From Paracentrotus lividus (lineage: Eukaryota; Echinodermata; Echinoidea; Camarodonta; Echinidae): a DNA stretch of 64,000 bases. The notes under the pieces are model-generated. The model was not told the DNA's origin and made no database searches. It saw only the letters and a list, made by a program, of their open reading frames with translations. This document shows positions 47,285 through 59,918 of the stretch, in pieces. Position 1 is the stretch's first letter, and each line of letters starts with the position of its first letter. A program made the translations under genes and the position numbers. The DNA is taken from NCBI GenBank assembly GCA_940671915.1, contig CALNVZ010003432.1, positions 11,246,180-11,310,179 on the forward strand. The letters run 5' to 3'.

Positions 47285-47980
47285 GGGGAGACCGGGGACA
47301 ATAATATGTACAGTTTTCCAAATTAAACCTTCAACTTTATTAAAGCTAAATACTCACTTGGCTTAAAACTAAATAAAATGAAATATGCAATATTCTTTAG
47401 CTTGAACATATGACTAGGTTTGGGTTAAGTACAAAGTTATTTTGAGCCATTACCCAATTTCAAAAACAAGAGGTTAGAGTGTTACAATTGCCCCGTGTCC
47501 AGGGGCAATTCAAAAGTAACAGAGCACGGGGCATTGTTAAACATTTTTATTTTTTCTTTATCAAGCCTATGGCACTTGGCAGATCCAGAGATTTAAACAA
47601 CATTAACGACACATAAGCTGATTTATAATAAAAACATGACAAGCTTTGACTCAGTTACATTATATATTCCATCCACTTGTTATGTGCATGGATGGGGTTA
47701 TTGCAGAAGTTTTACGTGCTCCTGTACGGGCGATGACAGCGCGCCTGATTGTCGGCCGGGGCTAATATAGGTACGGGGCAAACGATCTTAGTTATTAACC
47801 CTATTGTTACTTTTTGCCCTGAGGTGGGCGACCATGATTGGAGAGATTTTTTTTGTATCTTAACTTTTGGTATTCAGCGTTGAAAACTTGGCAAAATAAC
47901 GGCCCTGAGATATTATTTCTAAATAAATAAAAATGCACCAGCCAGAGCTCAACCACATATTTGTCCAGAAGAAAAAACAA
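47285..47980. mobile_element. GGGGAGACC MITE, right end missing (copy 1)
   Basis: The left end GGGGAGACCGGGGACAAT is preceded by TA. The sequence follows the complete element at 56470-57348 until about 47975, where it stops at the (GA)n tract. Confidence 0.7.
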
Positions 47981-47981
47981 T

Positions 47982-48034
<53 letters not shown>

Positions 48035-48422
48035 TGGAAAGAAGAGATAAAGAGAGGGGCCGGGATTGAAAAGCAGAATTTAAAACAAAGAGGAAGACAG
48101 AGAGACAAAAAGAGACAGAAAAGATGAATGAAAGAAAAAAATATTTAAAGAGGAAGCAATGGAGAGGCAAAGACCGACCGACAGACAAAATGGTAGAGAC
48201 AGAGAAAGACAAAACCTGAATTATCGTTCGACAAGCGGTTATGGAACGCTAACAAGTTCTGAAAGTAATTAAGCCGCCGGGAAGCAAGCCGAAGATTGCA
48301 CTTTTGTCCCAAAGAAGATTCGTGCTTCTACTCATACCAAGGAGGTAGCTCTTGTTTTTTATATACCAAGGAGATGTGTTTAAACCTCCTTGCTCAAAAT
48401 GGACTTCTCCAGGTTATGGTGG

Positions 48423-48667
48423 CAGGGGCCGCGGAGCGTTTTTTGAAAGTGGAGGGTTTGAGCCGAAAGTCGGGGGGGGGGGGGCTGAACAGACTAAAAA
48501 TCACAAATGTATGTCATTTGTATGGTGCGTATTTTGTATGCACGTGTGGTCCTTCTGCTACACGTTAGAGACGGTGTCAGGAGGGGGGGAGGAGAGTGGG
48601 GCGGGGGTGAGGGCAGGGCCTCGAGGGGCTGCAGCCCCCAGCCCCCCCCCCAGGTTCCGCGCTCCTG
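48423..48667. mobile_element. hAT-like CAGGGGC MITE in duplication copy 2
   Basis: The ends correspond to those of the copy at 39088. The middle (about 48510-48600) differs strongly, with TATGGTGCGTATTTTGTATG in place of the family sequence, which is unusual for two otherwise near-identical copies. Confidence 0.65.
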
Positions 48668-48840
48668 GAAGGGGGTATCAAAAGTACGAAAGGGTAATTG
48701 TAAACAAGTAGCACTCGGATTGGTCGCAAAACATTCGTATCAAGATGTTTACGTTACACTTGGAACATGCCACAATCCGTTTCCCAATATCATTGGTCGC
48801 GGAAGAAAGACAACTGATTCGGCAAAATAAACAGGGACGT

Positions 48841-48999
48841 CAGTGGCGCATCGAGGCGGGGCGCAAGGGACTAGCGCCCCCTCCATAATTTGAAAACCAC
48901 TTATTCACTGTACATAATAAAAATCGAAAAATTTCTGTGGCTCACCCCCTTTATAGGGGCCTGGCGCCCCCTCTATTTTAAAAACTAGATCTGCCACTG
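48841..48999. mobile_element. CAGTGGCG-ended MITE, copy 2
   Basis: The counterpart of 39462-39621 in the second duplication copy, with the same ends. Confidence 0.6.
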
Positions 49000-49080
49000 G
49001 GAAAGTCCATATGACAGTGGGATCGGTACGTGCAAAGCCGATATTGCTGTACATTTTCTGGGGCTACAGAAAGAAAAATG

Positions 49081-49116
<36 letters not shown>

Positions 49117-51983
49117 ATATAGGGGTCGTTTGTTGGAATATTTACAGGTAAACATAATTTTATGGGCAAAATTTATCCCATATTCTCTGTAAAATGTAAT
49201 TTATAAATCCTCGGGTGAAGAAGCGATTGGGGTCAGCTTGCTTTGAATTGCAAATGTGTGTATTGCCCAAGGAGTTTTAATCTAATGGCTCTTCTGGGGG
49301 TGAAATAAATCAGAATTAGTGTCGAGATAGCGACTCGATTACTCGAAGGATAACAACCGCTCTCGATGTCTCGGTACACGGTAATTTGTTTTTCACGATT
49401 GTCTGTCACGGAAATGCGATAGATAAATGGAGTTTGTCCCATTGGAAACAATGTGTCCTCTCAGGGGATATTATCTTAACTTTGACGATGGTACGAGGAA
49501 TCGGACGGGCATTCAATTATAATTGCAGCTATATCAAGGTCTCAGAGAGAGATTCTGGTAGATTTTAAGATGTTGACTGTCAAAATTTTAAATTTGCGAA
49601 AGGCAGATAAGATCATATTATTGAAGATATGAAAAATGAACAATAATTGCGTCTTTCATCTATTTTAATGTTTGTTGGAGAACAGCTTTGAATTTTTGGT
49701 CCGACAACCCATTTTAATATGTTGCTATTCTACCCGTCTGTCCCTCTTTCACTCTGTCTGTTTAACGTGTAACTGATATACCACATTCTCTCTCTCTCTC
49801 TCTCTTTCTCTCTCACTTTCATGTTATATGTTTCGAATTGAAATACCCTAGGCACAATGACACCATACATCAGAAGACCGACATCATTATGTCCGTATAA
49901 CATTCTCATTATTCTGACAGCGGTATGTTCTCATCTAAAGTAGATAGCGGTTTCTTTCGGTTCAGTTGGTCCAATACATGGACTAAACCCATTTGGTCTA
50001 CTAACGATTTGGTCTAATTCTCACTTGGTCTAATTGCTGGTAAGCAAAATGTCTAATTGTATTTTTGTCTAATTTCACAATAAATATTTTGTCTGTTACC
50101 AGTTTGTTGCAAGTAAATGACTAAGTTACAGGAAATGGGCATTACACAAAATAGTTAATATGTGATGTGTAATTTGAATTAGACCAAAAGGTAATTTGTT
50201 GAACTGGTTGTAGACGAAATAATACCATTTTCAATGAGAACGAACAGGTAGTAGCTAAAGTGAGTTTAGACCAAATGACAATCTACCTTTCTTCCTCCTT
50301 TATATTTTTCTTCCTGTAATTATATGTGTGTTTGTCTGTCTCCCTATCAGGCTGATAGCTTCTTTTTCTTTTTCACCTTCTTCTTTTTCTTCTTCTTCGT
50401 TTTCAATAGTAGCGTCATTCTTTTTCTCTGTCTCTCCTATTTCCCCCTTCGTTCTTGGCCCCTCGTTTCCATTTCTGGCCAACGGTCATCTTGAGTCGAA
50501 GAAAACACATTCCAACACGTAGACACTAAAACAACCGTCACCATCTTCACCATCCAAGCCTGCAGACAACACTCTGAAACGGTACAAAGGTTCTTATCCG
50601 TATACTTACTTACACTCCCATGTCAGACGGACGAGACAGGCACAAGTCTGTCAGTAGAACGACACATTATCACATTATCCCGAATGGCATTTATCGTTCG
50701 ACAAGGATCTATGGGACGATGTGACTGTGCACGTCAAACCCTTGAAAATTCTTTAGTTATCACGGAGTTGCTGTTTAAAGTAGTAATTCGATCCCAAAAA
50801 TATAAATTGCATTTAATGAAAAGGGGGAAAAGTCAAGGGGATGTGACGTCACACAGAAAATGACTAAATTTAAAATTTATTGGAAAAAAATTAAAAAAAT
50901 AAATAAATGAAATAAGTTTTCCTCATTCATTAAAATAATTATTATAAATTTTTCTTAATTGTGTACCTTTTCATAAATTTATTTTGTTATTTTTCTGCAA
51001 TAAGTCATTATTTCGCTTTAATTAAGAGCTAATTACAGTCTAATATTGCGAGGATACTTCTTTAAGTGCCAGAAGTACATGAACAGTTCTATGAACTCAC
51101 ATCAACGTCTCTCTAGCTCTAAACAACGCTGCAGATGATTCTCATGTTCTCTGATGGAAGGTTAATTGTCTGACTAACCTCAACATGTTTGCATGGTATG
51201 ATCAAAGAGAAGGCCCACCATTCATCATGTTCATTCCTAAGATACAAGGGCTCTGTTAGAGATGTGCAATTTAGTTTGACGCCCCCTTCACCACATCCGC
51301 AAGTTATACCTCTCACAAACGTCTGGTGGCGTAACTGGTGTAATATATGGGGAAGGGGCTGGGAACCTTTTTGTATTATCTAGAGACCTCAGACATTTAT
51401 CATTTTGAATTTTAGAGCGGGGTGAAAAAATTTCTTATGAGTGTGGCAGATTGGAAGCAAATTTTCAACACGAACATAATCCTTACAATTTGTTTTAAAA
51501 AACTCGGAATCTTATACACCGAAACAATTACGATTTACCAATAGCCATGATAGGTTATCTGATATTCGAAAATCATATATAACAGATCCCACCAAAATGC
51601 TAATGCTGGGGGGGGGGTGAAGGTCACCCCTACACCCCCTCTGGTAACGCCTGTGACGTCAACAGGTTCCAAGGTATTCATCAGTATCCTTTTAGTCGAC
51701 AGTCATGCACGCTTGCATCACGCCACCCTGGTCCCTCGACTAATATGTGGCGGGTGATATAATTGGGTCATACAAAACACACGGCGGATATTGCAGACAG
51801 ACCTGGACGATATCCAACATAATATCTGACACATATAACATGACCTTACGATCCGGCAGGTATTACATATGACAATTGTTATTGAAAAGTCTCATTTCTC
51901 AACAAAATATCGAATGTTGAGAGCCAGAAGGTATATTATTATATTAAATAGTTATATGAGCTAACACCCCTCTTCATCGGAGG

Positions 51984-52257
51984 ATGGAGTTTCGAATTGT
52001 GTCGACGTGCCACCTGAGGTTGAGAGGTAAAGAATGGAATGTTTTCACATAATAATAATGGTGGCTTCTTTACGAATGACACCCACTGATTTCATCAGTG
52101 TTGACGGTGTTGTACTGGTCGGCTGAGACGAGGCATTTCAAGTTCTCGAGGAGACATCATTAGGACCCCTATAGCATTATAATTATTTGTGAAAAGCTTC
52201 CAATTTTTATCTCTCAACCTCGTTCAGGCGGCACGTCGACACATTTCGAAAACCCCT
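51984..52257. mobile_element. Inverted-repeat element, copy 2
   Basis: Matches 42598-42876 with small indels. Confidence 0.65.
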
Positions 52258-53448
52258 TATTGGTGACAAGGGATTGACAACAGGCTCCAAAACGTAATTT
52301 GCTTTAAAAACAAATAAATGAATAAAATGCCTGCCGCAGCAGGAGAATATATAGGACAGAATTTAGATACTGTTAAACAACCCGTACCTGGTCAAGTTCA
52401 AGTTCAAGTTTGTGTTTCCGCGCTGCTAAAAAATAGAAACAGTAACATAAAAACAATGGAATAGAAAGGACAATAAAAAATGTACAAGAACAATATATTT
52501 CTCTCATCTTGGAGAAATCAACAAAATGTCCTTGGCCTTTATTTGCGGCGAAATCTCCTATCATAAACATTCTACATCAGCCCTATTCACCAGGACAATC
52601 ATAATGATAATTGGAAATTATTCATTCATTGTTTGGAATAGTTTGATTATATCCTGTATGGGAGAAACTCCAGTATCTAGTGTATTACTTAAAAAAAACA
52701 TATCTGAATCTAAAATGAAAGGGATTCGATCATGGCACTTGCATCGTTATAGAGAAATCAAATGATATATTCCCTCTCATTTCAATATCGTTTATTACCT
52801 TGAAGAGGCGGGTTTTATGTCAGTCAATCGTGTCTGATATGTCAGTATGGACATAGCCTGACGTCCCACAGTTAAAAGTATCGGCCTAGCATGCCCAAAC
52901 ATATAATAAAGACGCTTTTGTCCCCAGACAATGGCCTGCAGTTTCTTTACAAATTTCAAATCTTGGATCCGCGCCTGTATTATGTCAATATCTAATCTCC
53001 ACAAACACAAAGCTTGCAACGATTATAATGTCTGGGTGTACCTGGTTTGCAAATAAGGGAAGGTACTATGTAATTTTTAACAATGAGGTTGCCTTCACTT
53101 TTCCACGAACAAAGTGTTGGTTTACAGAAAAGGAAGAGAGGGGTGATTACGTAATTTGTCTAGTCAAACACTCGACCCAAGGTTTCATGTGCCAATCTTT
53201 TCATATTTTTGTTTGATTGGAAAGGGGGGGGGGCGGGCGAAGAAAATTTACCGAATCTGCTCCCTTCCGCATTTTAGACTCTCCAACGAACGGAATAATA
53301 GTGCCGATATCTTTGAAAATGAAAAATTATATATTTAATTTGTCCATAGACTGTTTGGATCATAGTGCCAACATTTATTTAATCCCCGTTTTTTAGGAGA
53401 TAGGGGGAAAGGCACTTTTTTTGATCGAGTTGGACGCAGTCATTTAAT

Positions 53449-53815
53449 GCGGCGGTCACAACTCGCCGTACCATCGACGTGCAACTCCCTACGATGGATT
53501 TCGTAGAAAATTCGTGCAGCGGAGGTACCTTGAAGGTGCAATGCACGTACGACGTGCAGGAAGTTTTTACAATACCCTTACTACAGAAACGCAGGAATCG
53601 CAGAAGTTGACCTGGGACCTGTGCGTGCATTGCACATACAACGCAGGCTACGACGATGGCACGTGCCCCGTAGCCTACGGCGAGTTGTGACCGCCGCATT
53701 ACTACAGAAACGCAGGAATCGCAGAAGTTGACCCAGGACCTGTGCGTGCGTTGTACATGCAACGCAGACTACGTTGATAGCACGTGCCCCGTAGCCTACG
53801 AGTTGTGACCGCCGC
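53449..53815. mobile_element. GCGGTCACAACTCG MITE with extra right end, copy 2
   Basis: Same structure with cleaner termini. The first right end finishes near 53697 and the second near 53815, both GAGTTGTGACCGCCGC. Confidence 0.78.
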
Positions 53816-54546
53816 TTGCTTGATAAAACCCTTTTTTTTTCAACACTCCCCAAAATCGTGTCGGAAATTGTTAAGGGGGACCTGATAAGCAGTCAAATGT
53901 TTGTTATTTGGGATATTAGTTATTACCCTTTTTACAGTAATTCGTAGTGTCATTTCTCTCATTTCAGGAGTTAGGTATGAATATTATTTCCCAAAGGAAA
54001 TTCCGAACAAAAACACAATATCCTATTATATTTCACTTGGCAAACACCCAATTGCGAAACAAAGATATATTAACAGACGCCTATCCAATTTTATGGAGCT
54101 AGCAGACCGTAACAGCCACAGATCAAGCAATATTCAGCTGAAAGTTATGAAATAGAAATAAATATACACTGTTGTTATTATTGGTAGTTATTTCAACAGG
54201 TATATCTATATAAGAATTGGTTTTTTAGCACGCACTCAATGAGAGCAATCAGTTAGGTCTCGCTTTAAGCCATATGTCTTTAATAGAAGCTGAATTGAAT
54301 ACCAAGTCTTAAGAACTTGATCTTGAAATATAAGGATGGTTGGATGATTTATTACACCCCATCCTTCATCATCATTATCATAATTCTACACTTTTGAACC
54401 CACAACAGAGTGCCTTACAATGTCACCACCTGGATATGATGATGAAAGATAAAGAAAGGAGGAGATAGAGATGTTATGTAAAGAGGATAGATTGTTACAG
54501 AAAGAGAGAGTGGGGGAGGGAGGTAGGGAAGGAGAGAGGGAGAGAA

Positions 54547-54600
<54 letters not shown>

Positions 54601-56469
54601 GGGGGGGAGATAAGGATAATTTAAGCAATATAAAAAAAGAAGAGAAATGTGCAGAGAAAAGGAAAGCAAGATTATGAATATAATATAATATCATTTGCCA
54701 TGTTTTTGATGTTGTTGTTATTGTTGTTGAGGTATTCGTTCTAGTAATATGTAAGCATTTTTATATGCCTATTTTAACATGACTTTTTTTTTAAAACCAT
54801 AAAAAGATTTGTTTATTTTATGTCTTCTGGAACCTGCAAGTCGATCAAGAACTTTAGACCCATTAACATTATGAGCATGATGAAAGCACGATGTTTACCT
54901 CATGCAAAGTTTAGGAAGTTCAAATGAGTCATATTAATGTTTGTTCTTATTATTGTTTATTTACATATCTTATTGAATCTGAAACCACTTGACCATGAGC
55001 TTGTTATGTTTTATTGAAAGATTTGAACCCACAAAAGAGATTTTCTTTTTCTTTTTCTTAAACCTGAAATTTGTTAGTCGAGCAAACAAAATATGAACCC
55101 AAACATGATGAAACCACGTTGGGTGTCACGTGCAAAATGTGCTTCATATCAGGTATTGAGACCATACCCTGGAAGAGTGCATGAAGTTCAATGTGTAATA
55201 TAATAATGTCATCCAAGGTAAGCCAGGTACAGTAGCTGGGAAGATGTGTTGACCTGTTAAAGCTGGGAAATAGTTTTGGTATACTGTATTTCAAATGATG
55301 GAATGCCCATCGTCAGGGAATTAATATCATTGTGGATAGAGGGCGCTAAATCTGATTTATCAGTCCATAACAGTTTTCAAAGAGAAAGTTCTTTTGGTAA
55401 ATAAAAATATATGATCTTTCAAAGCTTGAGTTGACTTCAAGATAGAATGAAAGATTATGAAAAAACCTAATCAGTGTACATTTGAATTCTAACTTTGAAA
55501 GTTTTTATTTTTTATGTTTTTTTCAAAAACATACCCCAGCTGAAATCGTGTTAGCCTTTATCAATATACGCATTATACCAAAACGTTTTTCAATTAGAAA
55601 TTCAACTTTATTTCAGTCAATTTAATTTTGAATATATAATGCCGTTTGCTTTAATAAAACGACCTTGAACTTCCTCGGCTAACTATGGCAAGATATTTGG
55701 ACCCATTAATTGTGCCCATAAAAACAAGGATTGTTTATTTGTTTATTAAAGGGGGATAAACTTGGACTTGGTATAGTCGATCGAGAACTTTGGACCATAA
55801 TGCATGATGGAACCATGTTGTTTGCCACGTGGAGCATCAAAGAGCAATAAGACCAATGATATCATGATCCCAAGATGTGTTAAGTTTGTTGTCACATTGG
55901 TGGATCCAGGATTTGAAAACGGAGGGGGTGTCAGATAAAGTGGTGAGCCGCCGAAATTTTCCGAATGCATACATGTACAGCCACTCTGGTTTCAAATTAT
56001 AGAGGGGCATCGGTCCCGTGCGCCCCGCCTGGATCCGCCACTTAGCCATGATTGAGGCACATGTCAACCTTGATGATCAAATAGAGCGAAACAGGGTCTG
56101 AATGTTGAGACTATACTCTCCATCAACTGATTGGGGATCTGGAAATAGGGTGGGGGCGCCCACCTTTTAATTATTTATCTGTTTATTTATACATTTATTT
56201 ATTTGTTTCAATTTAGCGTTTATTATCAATACGTGATTATCCGAGGCGCCGACTTGATCCCCCACTATTATGACACGTAATCAGGACAACTACCACCAAA
56301 AACTAGGGTTAGGGTTATGTGTATAGGTTATGTGGTAGCTCTTTGGTGGGGCTTTTGTCCTGGGGTGTAATTGTCCAGGGGTATGATAAGAGAATGGAAG
56401 CGCTTGTTTAAGTACAAATTAGGGTCTTTTTTTCTGCAGACTAGAAATATCATCTTGTACTTCATTGTA

Positions 56470-57348
56470 GGGGAGACCGGGGACAATAATATTGTAACAG
56501 TTTTTTCCAAATTTAACCTATCAACTTTATTAAAGCTAAATACTTGCTTAAAACTAAATAAAATGAAATATGCATATCTTAGCTTGACATATGACTAGGT
56601 TTGGGTTAAGTACAAGTTATTTTGAAGCCATTACCATTTCAAAACAAGAGGTCGAGTGTTACAATTGCCCCGTGTCCAGGGGCAATTCAAAGTAACAGAC
56701 GCACGGGGCAATTGTAACATTTTATTTTTCTTTATCAAAGCTATGCACTTGGCAGATCCAAGATTTAAACAACATTAACCACATAAGCTGATTATAATAA
56801 AACATGACAATGCTTGACTCAAGTTACATTATATATTCCACTTGTTATGTGCATGGCATGGGGTTATTGCAGAAGTTTACGTGCTCTGTACGGGCGATGA
56901 CAGCGCGCTGAATTGTCCCGGGGCTATATAGGTACGGGGCAAACGATCTTAGTTATTAACCCTATTGTTACTTTTGCCCCTGAGGTGGGCGACCATGATT
57001 GGAGAGATTTTTTTGTATCTTAACTTTGGTATTCATCGTTGAAACTTTGGCAAAATACAGGCCTGAGAATATTATTTCTAAATAAATAAAAATGACAGCC
57101 AGAGCTCAACCACATATTTGTCCAGAAGAAAAACATTGGGCAGTGTGAAATATTACTCTCCTGCTCAAAAAAACTATTTTTTTGCTGTAAAAAGTTCAAA
57201 TAACCGTTAAAACTGTTTACACTCAAACAGCATGTGGAGCGATGAAATGTACATGCTCTGTACACAGGTTAAGTTTTTAGCGTGTTTCTGCTAGGAATGG
57301 GAGCCTCTGTTACAATTGCCCCGTGTTACAATTGTCCCCGGTCTCCCC
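56470..57348. mobile_element. GGGGAGACC-ended MITE (879 bp), complete
   Basis: The left end GGGGAGACCGGGGACAAT and the right end ATTGTCCCCGGTCTCCCC are inverted, with TA on both sides (56468-56469 and 57349-57350). Inside are further 'TTACAATTGCCCCGTG' motifs. There is no transposase. The TA target suggests Tc1/mariner. Confidence 0.8.
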
Positions 57349-57350
57349 TA

Positions 57351-57631
57351 CTTGCTGTTTTGATGATAACACCATTACCTCTCATGCTATTTTGATATTT
57401 ATTTATTGTTCGAATGAAGTGGACCATTCTTCAACTTCCTCGTCCGAGCGACAAGTTCTGATCCATGACCGAACCACGTTGTGGGCCACGTGAAAAACTT
57501 GTGATGTTCATGACTGCGAAATATGATAATGCCACCCGTGTCATCCCATCAGGTAGGGCCAAGCAGTTTGACCTATTTGCGATGACATTATATAGGCATT
57601 ACTCAAGCATAGCAGGGAAACATTCGTTAGT
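57351..57631. other. Intergenic, nothing recognised
   Basis: No gene or repeat was identified apart from slight resemblance to 45870-46030. Confidence 0.35.
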
Positions 57632-57962
57632 TAGAGAGTCTCAGAGAGCAACAGAATATAGCTATTGCGGTATCTCACTTGCTATGAGACGGATTTGAGA
57701 CTATAGGTTGGGACGGGTTTGAGACGGATTTGAGCCGGTTTTTAGACGAGTCGCGGAGACGTCACAGAGACGTCAACTGAGTCTTTGCAACGTTTCGAAC
57801 ATGCTTAAATCTATGAATTTTTCCCGTCTCGGAGACGGCTCAGAGACATCTCCGAGACAGCTCCGCGACGGAAAAATATCGGAGACGTCTCTGAGTGTCT
57901 GAGTGTCTGAGTCGCAGAGACGTCTCTGCAGAGTGAGTAGAGAGTCTCAGAGAGCAACAGAA
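57632..57962. repeat. GAGACGTC-rich segment between 25-bp direct repeats
   Basis: The identical flanks TAGAGAGTCTCAGAGAGCAA(CAGAA) occur at 57632-57656 and 57938-57962. Between them the sequence is dense in short GAGACGT and TCTCCGAGAC motifs on both strands. It resembles the 169-bp array at 58880-59325. Confidence 0.75.
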
Positions 57963-58543
57963 ATAATCCTGAGTATTGAGATTAAATTTAGGCCTATTAT
58001 GATAATATATAACTTTAAAAATTACGATTAGAATTAAAAAAAAAAACTTAAAAAAAAAAGAGCACAATTATAAAACATCAATTTGGGTTGGTATGATAAT
58101 CCCCCATTGCAACCCGGTCGGATTTTGATCTAAATTTTCTAGGGGTGTACAAATATCTGAAAATCGTCGATCTGCCCCCCCCCCCTCATGAAATAGTGGA
58201 TCCCCAAATGACACTCTAACTTTAACGATAAATTCCATAGTGTAGCTCAAACTGCAGTGTTTCAACATAATTTTATAGAGGAATAAACAAAATGGTAACA
58301 TGACAAATGAATATACAAGTTTATTGGTAATAATAATGAAAACGAATGGATGAAAAAAAAAAATCATTATTTAAAAAATATATTTCAAAACTCTCAGAGG
58401 GTAGGTGTTGAATTTTTTTTTCGGCCTACGGCCAACCTAAAGGTCCATATATCAACCATAGGGGTAGGTTTCAGAGGTCAATCAGCTCAAATCCTGCCCA
58501 CTTTTTTGATTTTTTTTTTTAAATTTTATTTTTTACATTTTGC
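57963..58543. other. Intergenic, homopolymer-rich
   Basis: A- and C-runs; no gene recognised. Confidence 0.4.
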
Positions 58544-58610
58544 TCAATTCGGCGCCCCCCTAAGGTCAATTTGGCGCCCCTTTGAGGTCATTTTGGCGCC
58601 CTTTCGGGCG
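58544..58610. repeat. 22-bp minisatellite (about 3 units)
   Basis: Units begin TCAATTCGGCGCCCC, TCAATTTGGCGCCCC and TCATTTTGGCGCCC at 58544, 58566 and 58588. Confidence 0.8.
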
Positions 58611-58879
58611 CCTACCCGGGGGGCCCGGGCCCGTAAAGCCCCCCCCCCAGAATACGCGCATGATGGTGATTGTAGGGATCGCATCATCAATGACTAATTA
58701 TCCTGTTTGTCTGCGGAGAACATCAGATGAAGATAGATCGTGGTGGCCTTATTCCCAGTCTCAGTGACGTAATTGGGTTATTTACTGTATGTTTTTACCG
58801 CATGGGTATACTAACGAGGCACTGGTGAGAGGATGGGGTGTGAGGGAGAAATATAAGGAAGATTTTAAAGGAGAAGAAG

Positions 58880-59325
58880 AGTCTCAGAGACCTAGAAAAT
58901 TCTCCAATACGTCTTTGCGACACATCCATGACGTCTGCGCGATGTCCCCGAGACGTCTCCATTTCATCTCCGCGACTAGTCCGGAACACGTCTCTTACCC
59001 ATGTAGTCCATCTCAGGGCAAATGGAATTAGAAAAAGAGAAGAAAAAGACGTATCCGAGACTCTAGACGTCTCCGAGGCGTCTGTGCGACATCTCCAAGA
59101 CGTCTGCGCGATGTCCCCGGGACCTCTCAGAGACGTCTCCGTTTTGTCTCCGCGACTAGTCCAAAACCCATCTCTAACCCGTCTCATGGCAAGTGGAATT
59201 AGAAAAAGAAGAAAAGGACGTTCCGGGACTCCTAGACGTCTCTAAGACGTCTGTGCTACATCTCAAAGACGTCTGCACGATGTCCCCGAGACGTATCCGT
59301 TTCGTCTCCGCGACTAGTCTGAAAC
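58880..59325. repeat. 169-bp tandem repeat array, GACGTCTC-rich
   Basis: The anchor GATGTCCCCG occurs at 58941, 59110 and 59279, exactly 169 bp apart. Each unit also has TCTCCGCGACTAGTC, and the first two carry TGGAATTAGAAAAAGA. About 2.6 units are present. The array gives open frames of 80-130 residues on both strands, which follow the repeat and are not taken as genes. Confidence 0.88.
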
Positions 59326-59688
59326 ATTACAACATTAGTGAGGTTGTTTATGACATGAGCACTGTGCACGTTCTAGTCATTAACACCCGAGTACATTAAT
59401 TTGATTCGAGGGACGTGCATGATGATGTTTACGTTCCCTACATAATTATCATTTTGAATGTAATGCGACTGTGACTGAGGGATTGAGTAACTTTCAAAAA
59501 CAAGAGCAATTAGATCAAGATTAATAAAATTATATTGTTCCTACAGTAAAAACAAACTACTGAAAGTTTCAGATCAAATGGAAGTCATTTACTACCTTAA
59601 AACTGTGTAACAAACAATGCCAAGCATACAGTCGAACACCTGTACCCTCTGCTGCCAGGTCACTAGGCCGCTAGGGACGGGGGCTATA
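59326..59688. other. Intergenic, nothing recognised
   Basis: No gene or repeat identified. Confidence 0.4.
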
Positions 59689-59918
59689 CAACAGGAAATG
59701 GGTGTATGTTGTGCCATGCGGAAAAAGCATATAAACCACCCGGTGTTGGTTTATAAAATTTGAGTAAGAAATCATTGATATCTCGAAGGTAGAGCAAGCA
59801 ACAGGAAATGGGTGTATGTTGTGCCATGCGGAAAAAGCACATGGTTTTATAAATCATCCGGTGTTGGTTTATAAAATTTGAGTATGAAATCATTGATATC
59901 TCAAAGGTAAAGCAAGCA
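59689..59918. repeat. 110/120-bp tandem duplication
   Basis: Units at 59689-59798 and 59799-59918 both begin CAACAGGAAATGGGTGTATG and contain CCGGTGTTGGTTTATAAAAT. The second has an extra ~10 bp. Confidence 0.88.

Larger units (their letters stand above)
38641..47984. repeat. Long direct duplication, copy 1 (~9.3 kb)
   Basis: It begins at a (GA)n tract and runs to the (GA)n tract at 47983. Landmarks recur about 9,330-9,390 bp later (for example 38696 and 48031; 41391 and 50771) and 9,161 bp later near the end (47831 and 56992). The length difference is concentrated after about 42.6 kb and is made of many one-base gains relative to copy 2. No convincing protein gene lies inside. It contains several MITEs and (GA)n tracts. 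Confidence 0.93.
47985..57136. repeat. Long direct duplication, copy 2 (~9.15 kb)
   Basis: It follows copy 1 head to tail. It diverges from copy 1 at about 57136, where copy 1 instead runs into the GA tract. Some elements are more regular here: the terminal repeat GGCGGTCACAACTCGCCGTA at 53451 pairs perfectly with its partner, while copy 1 has an extra base. Confidence 0.93.

Noticed and set aside
58795-59245. Arg/Thr/Ser-rich frames of 105-130 residues on both strands
   Set aside because: They follow the 169-bp tandem repeat, are open on both strands, and match no protein family I recognise.
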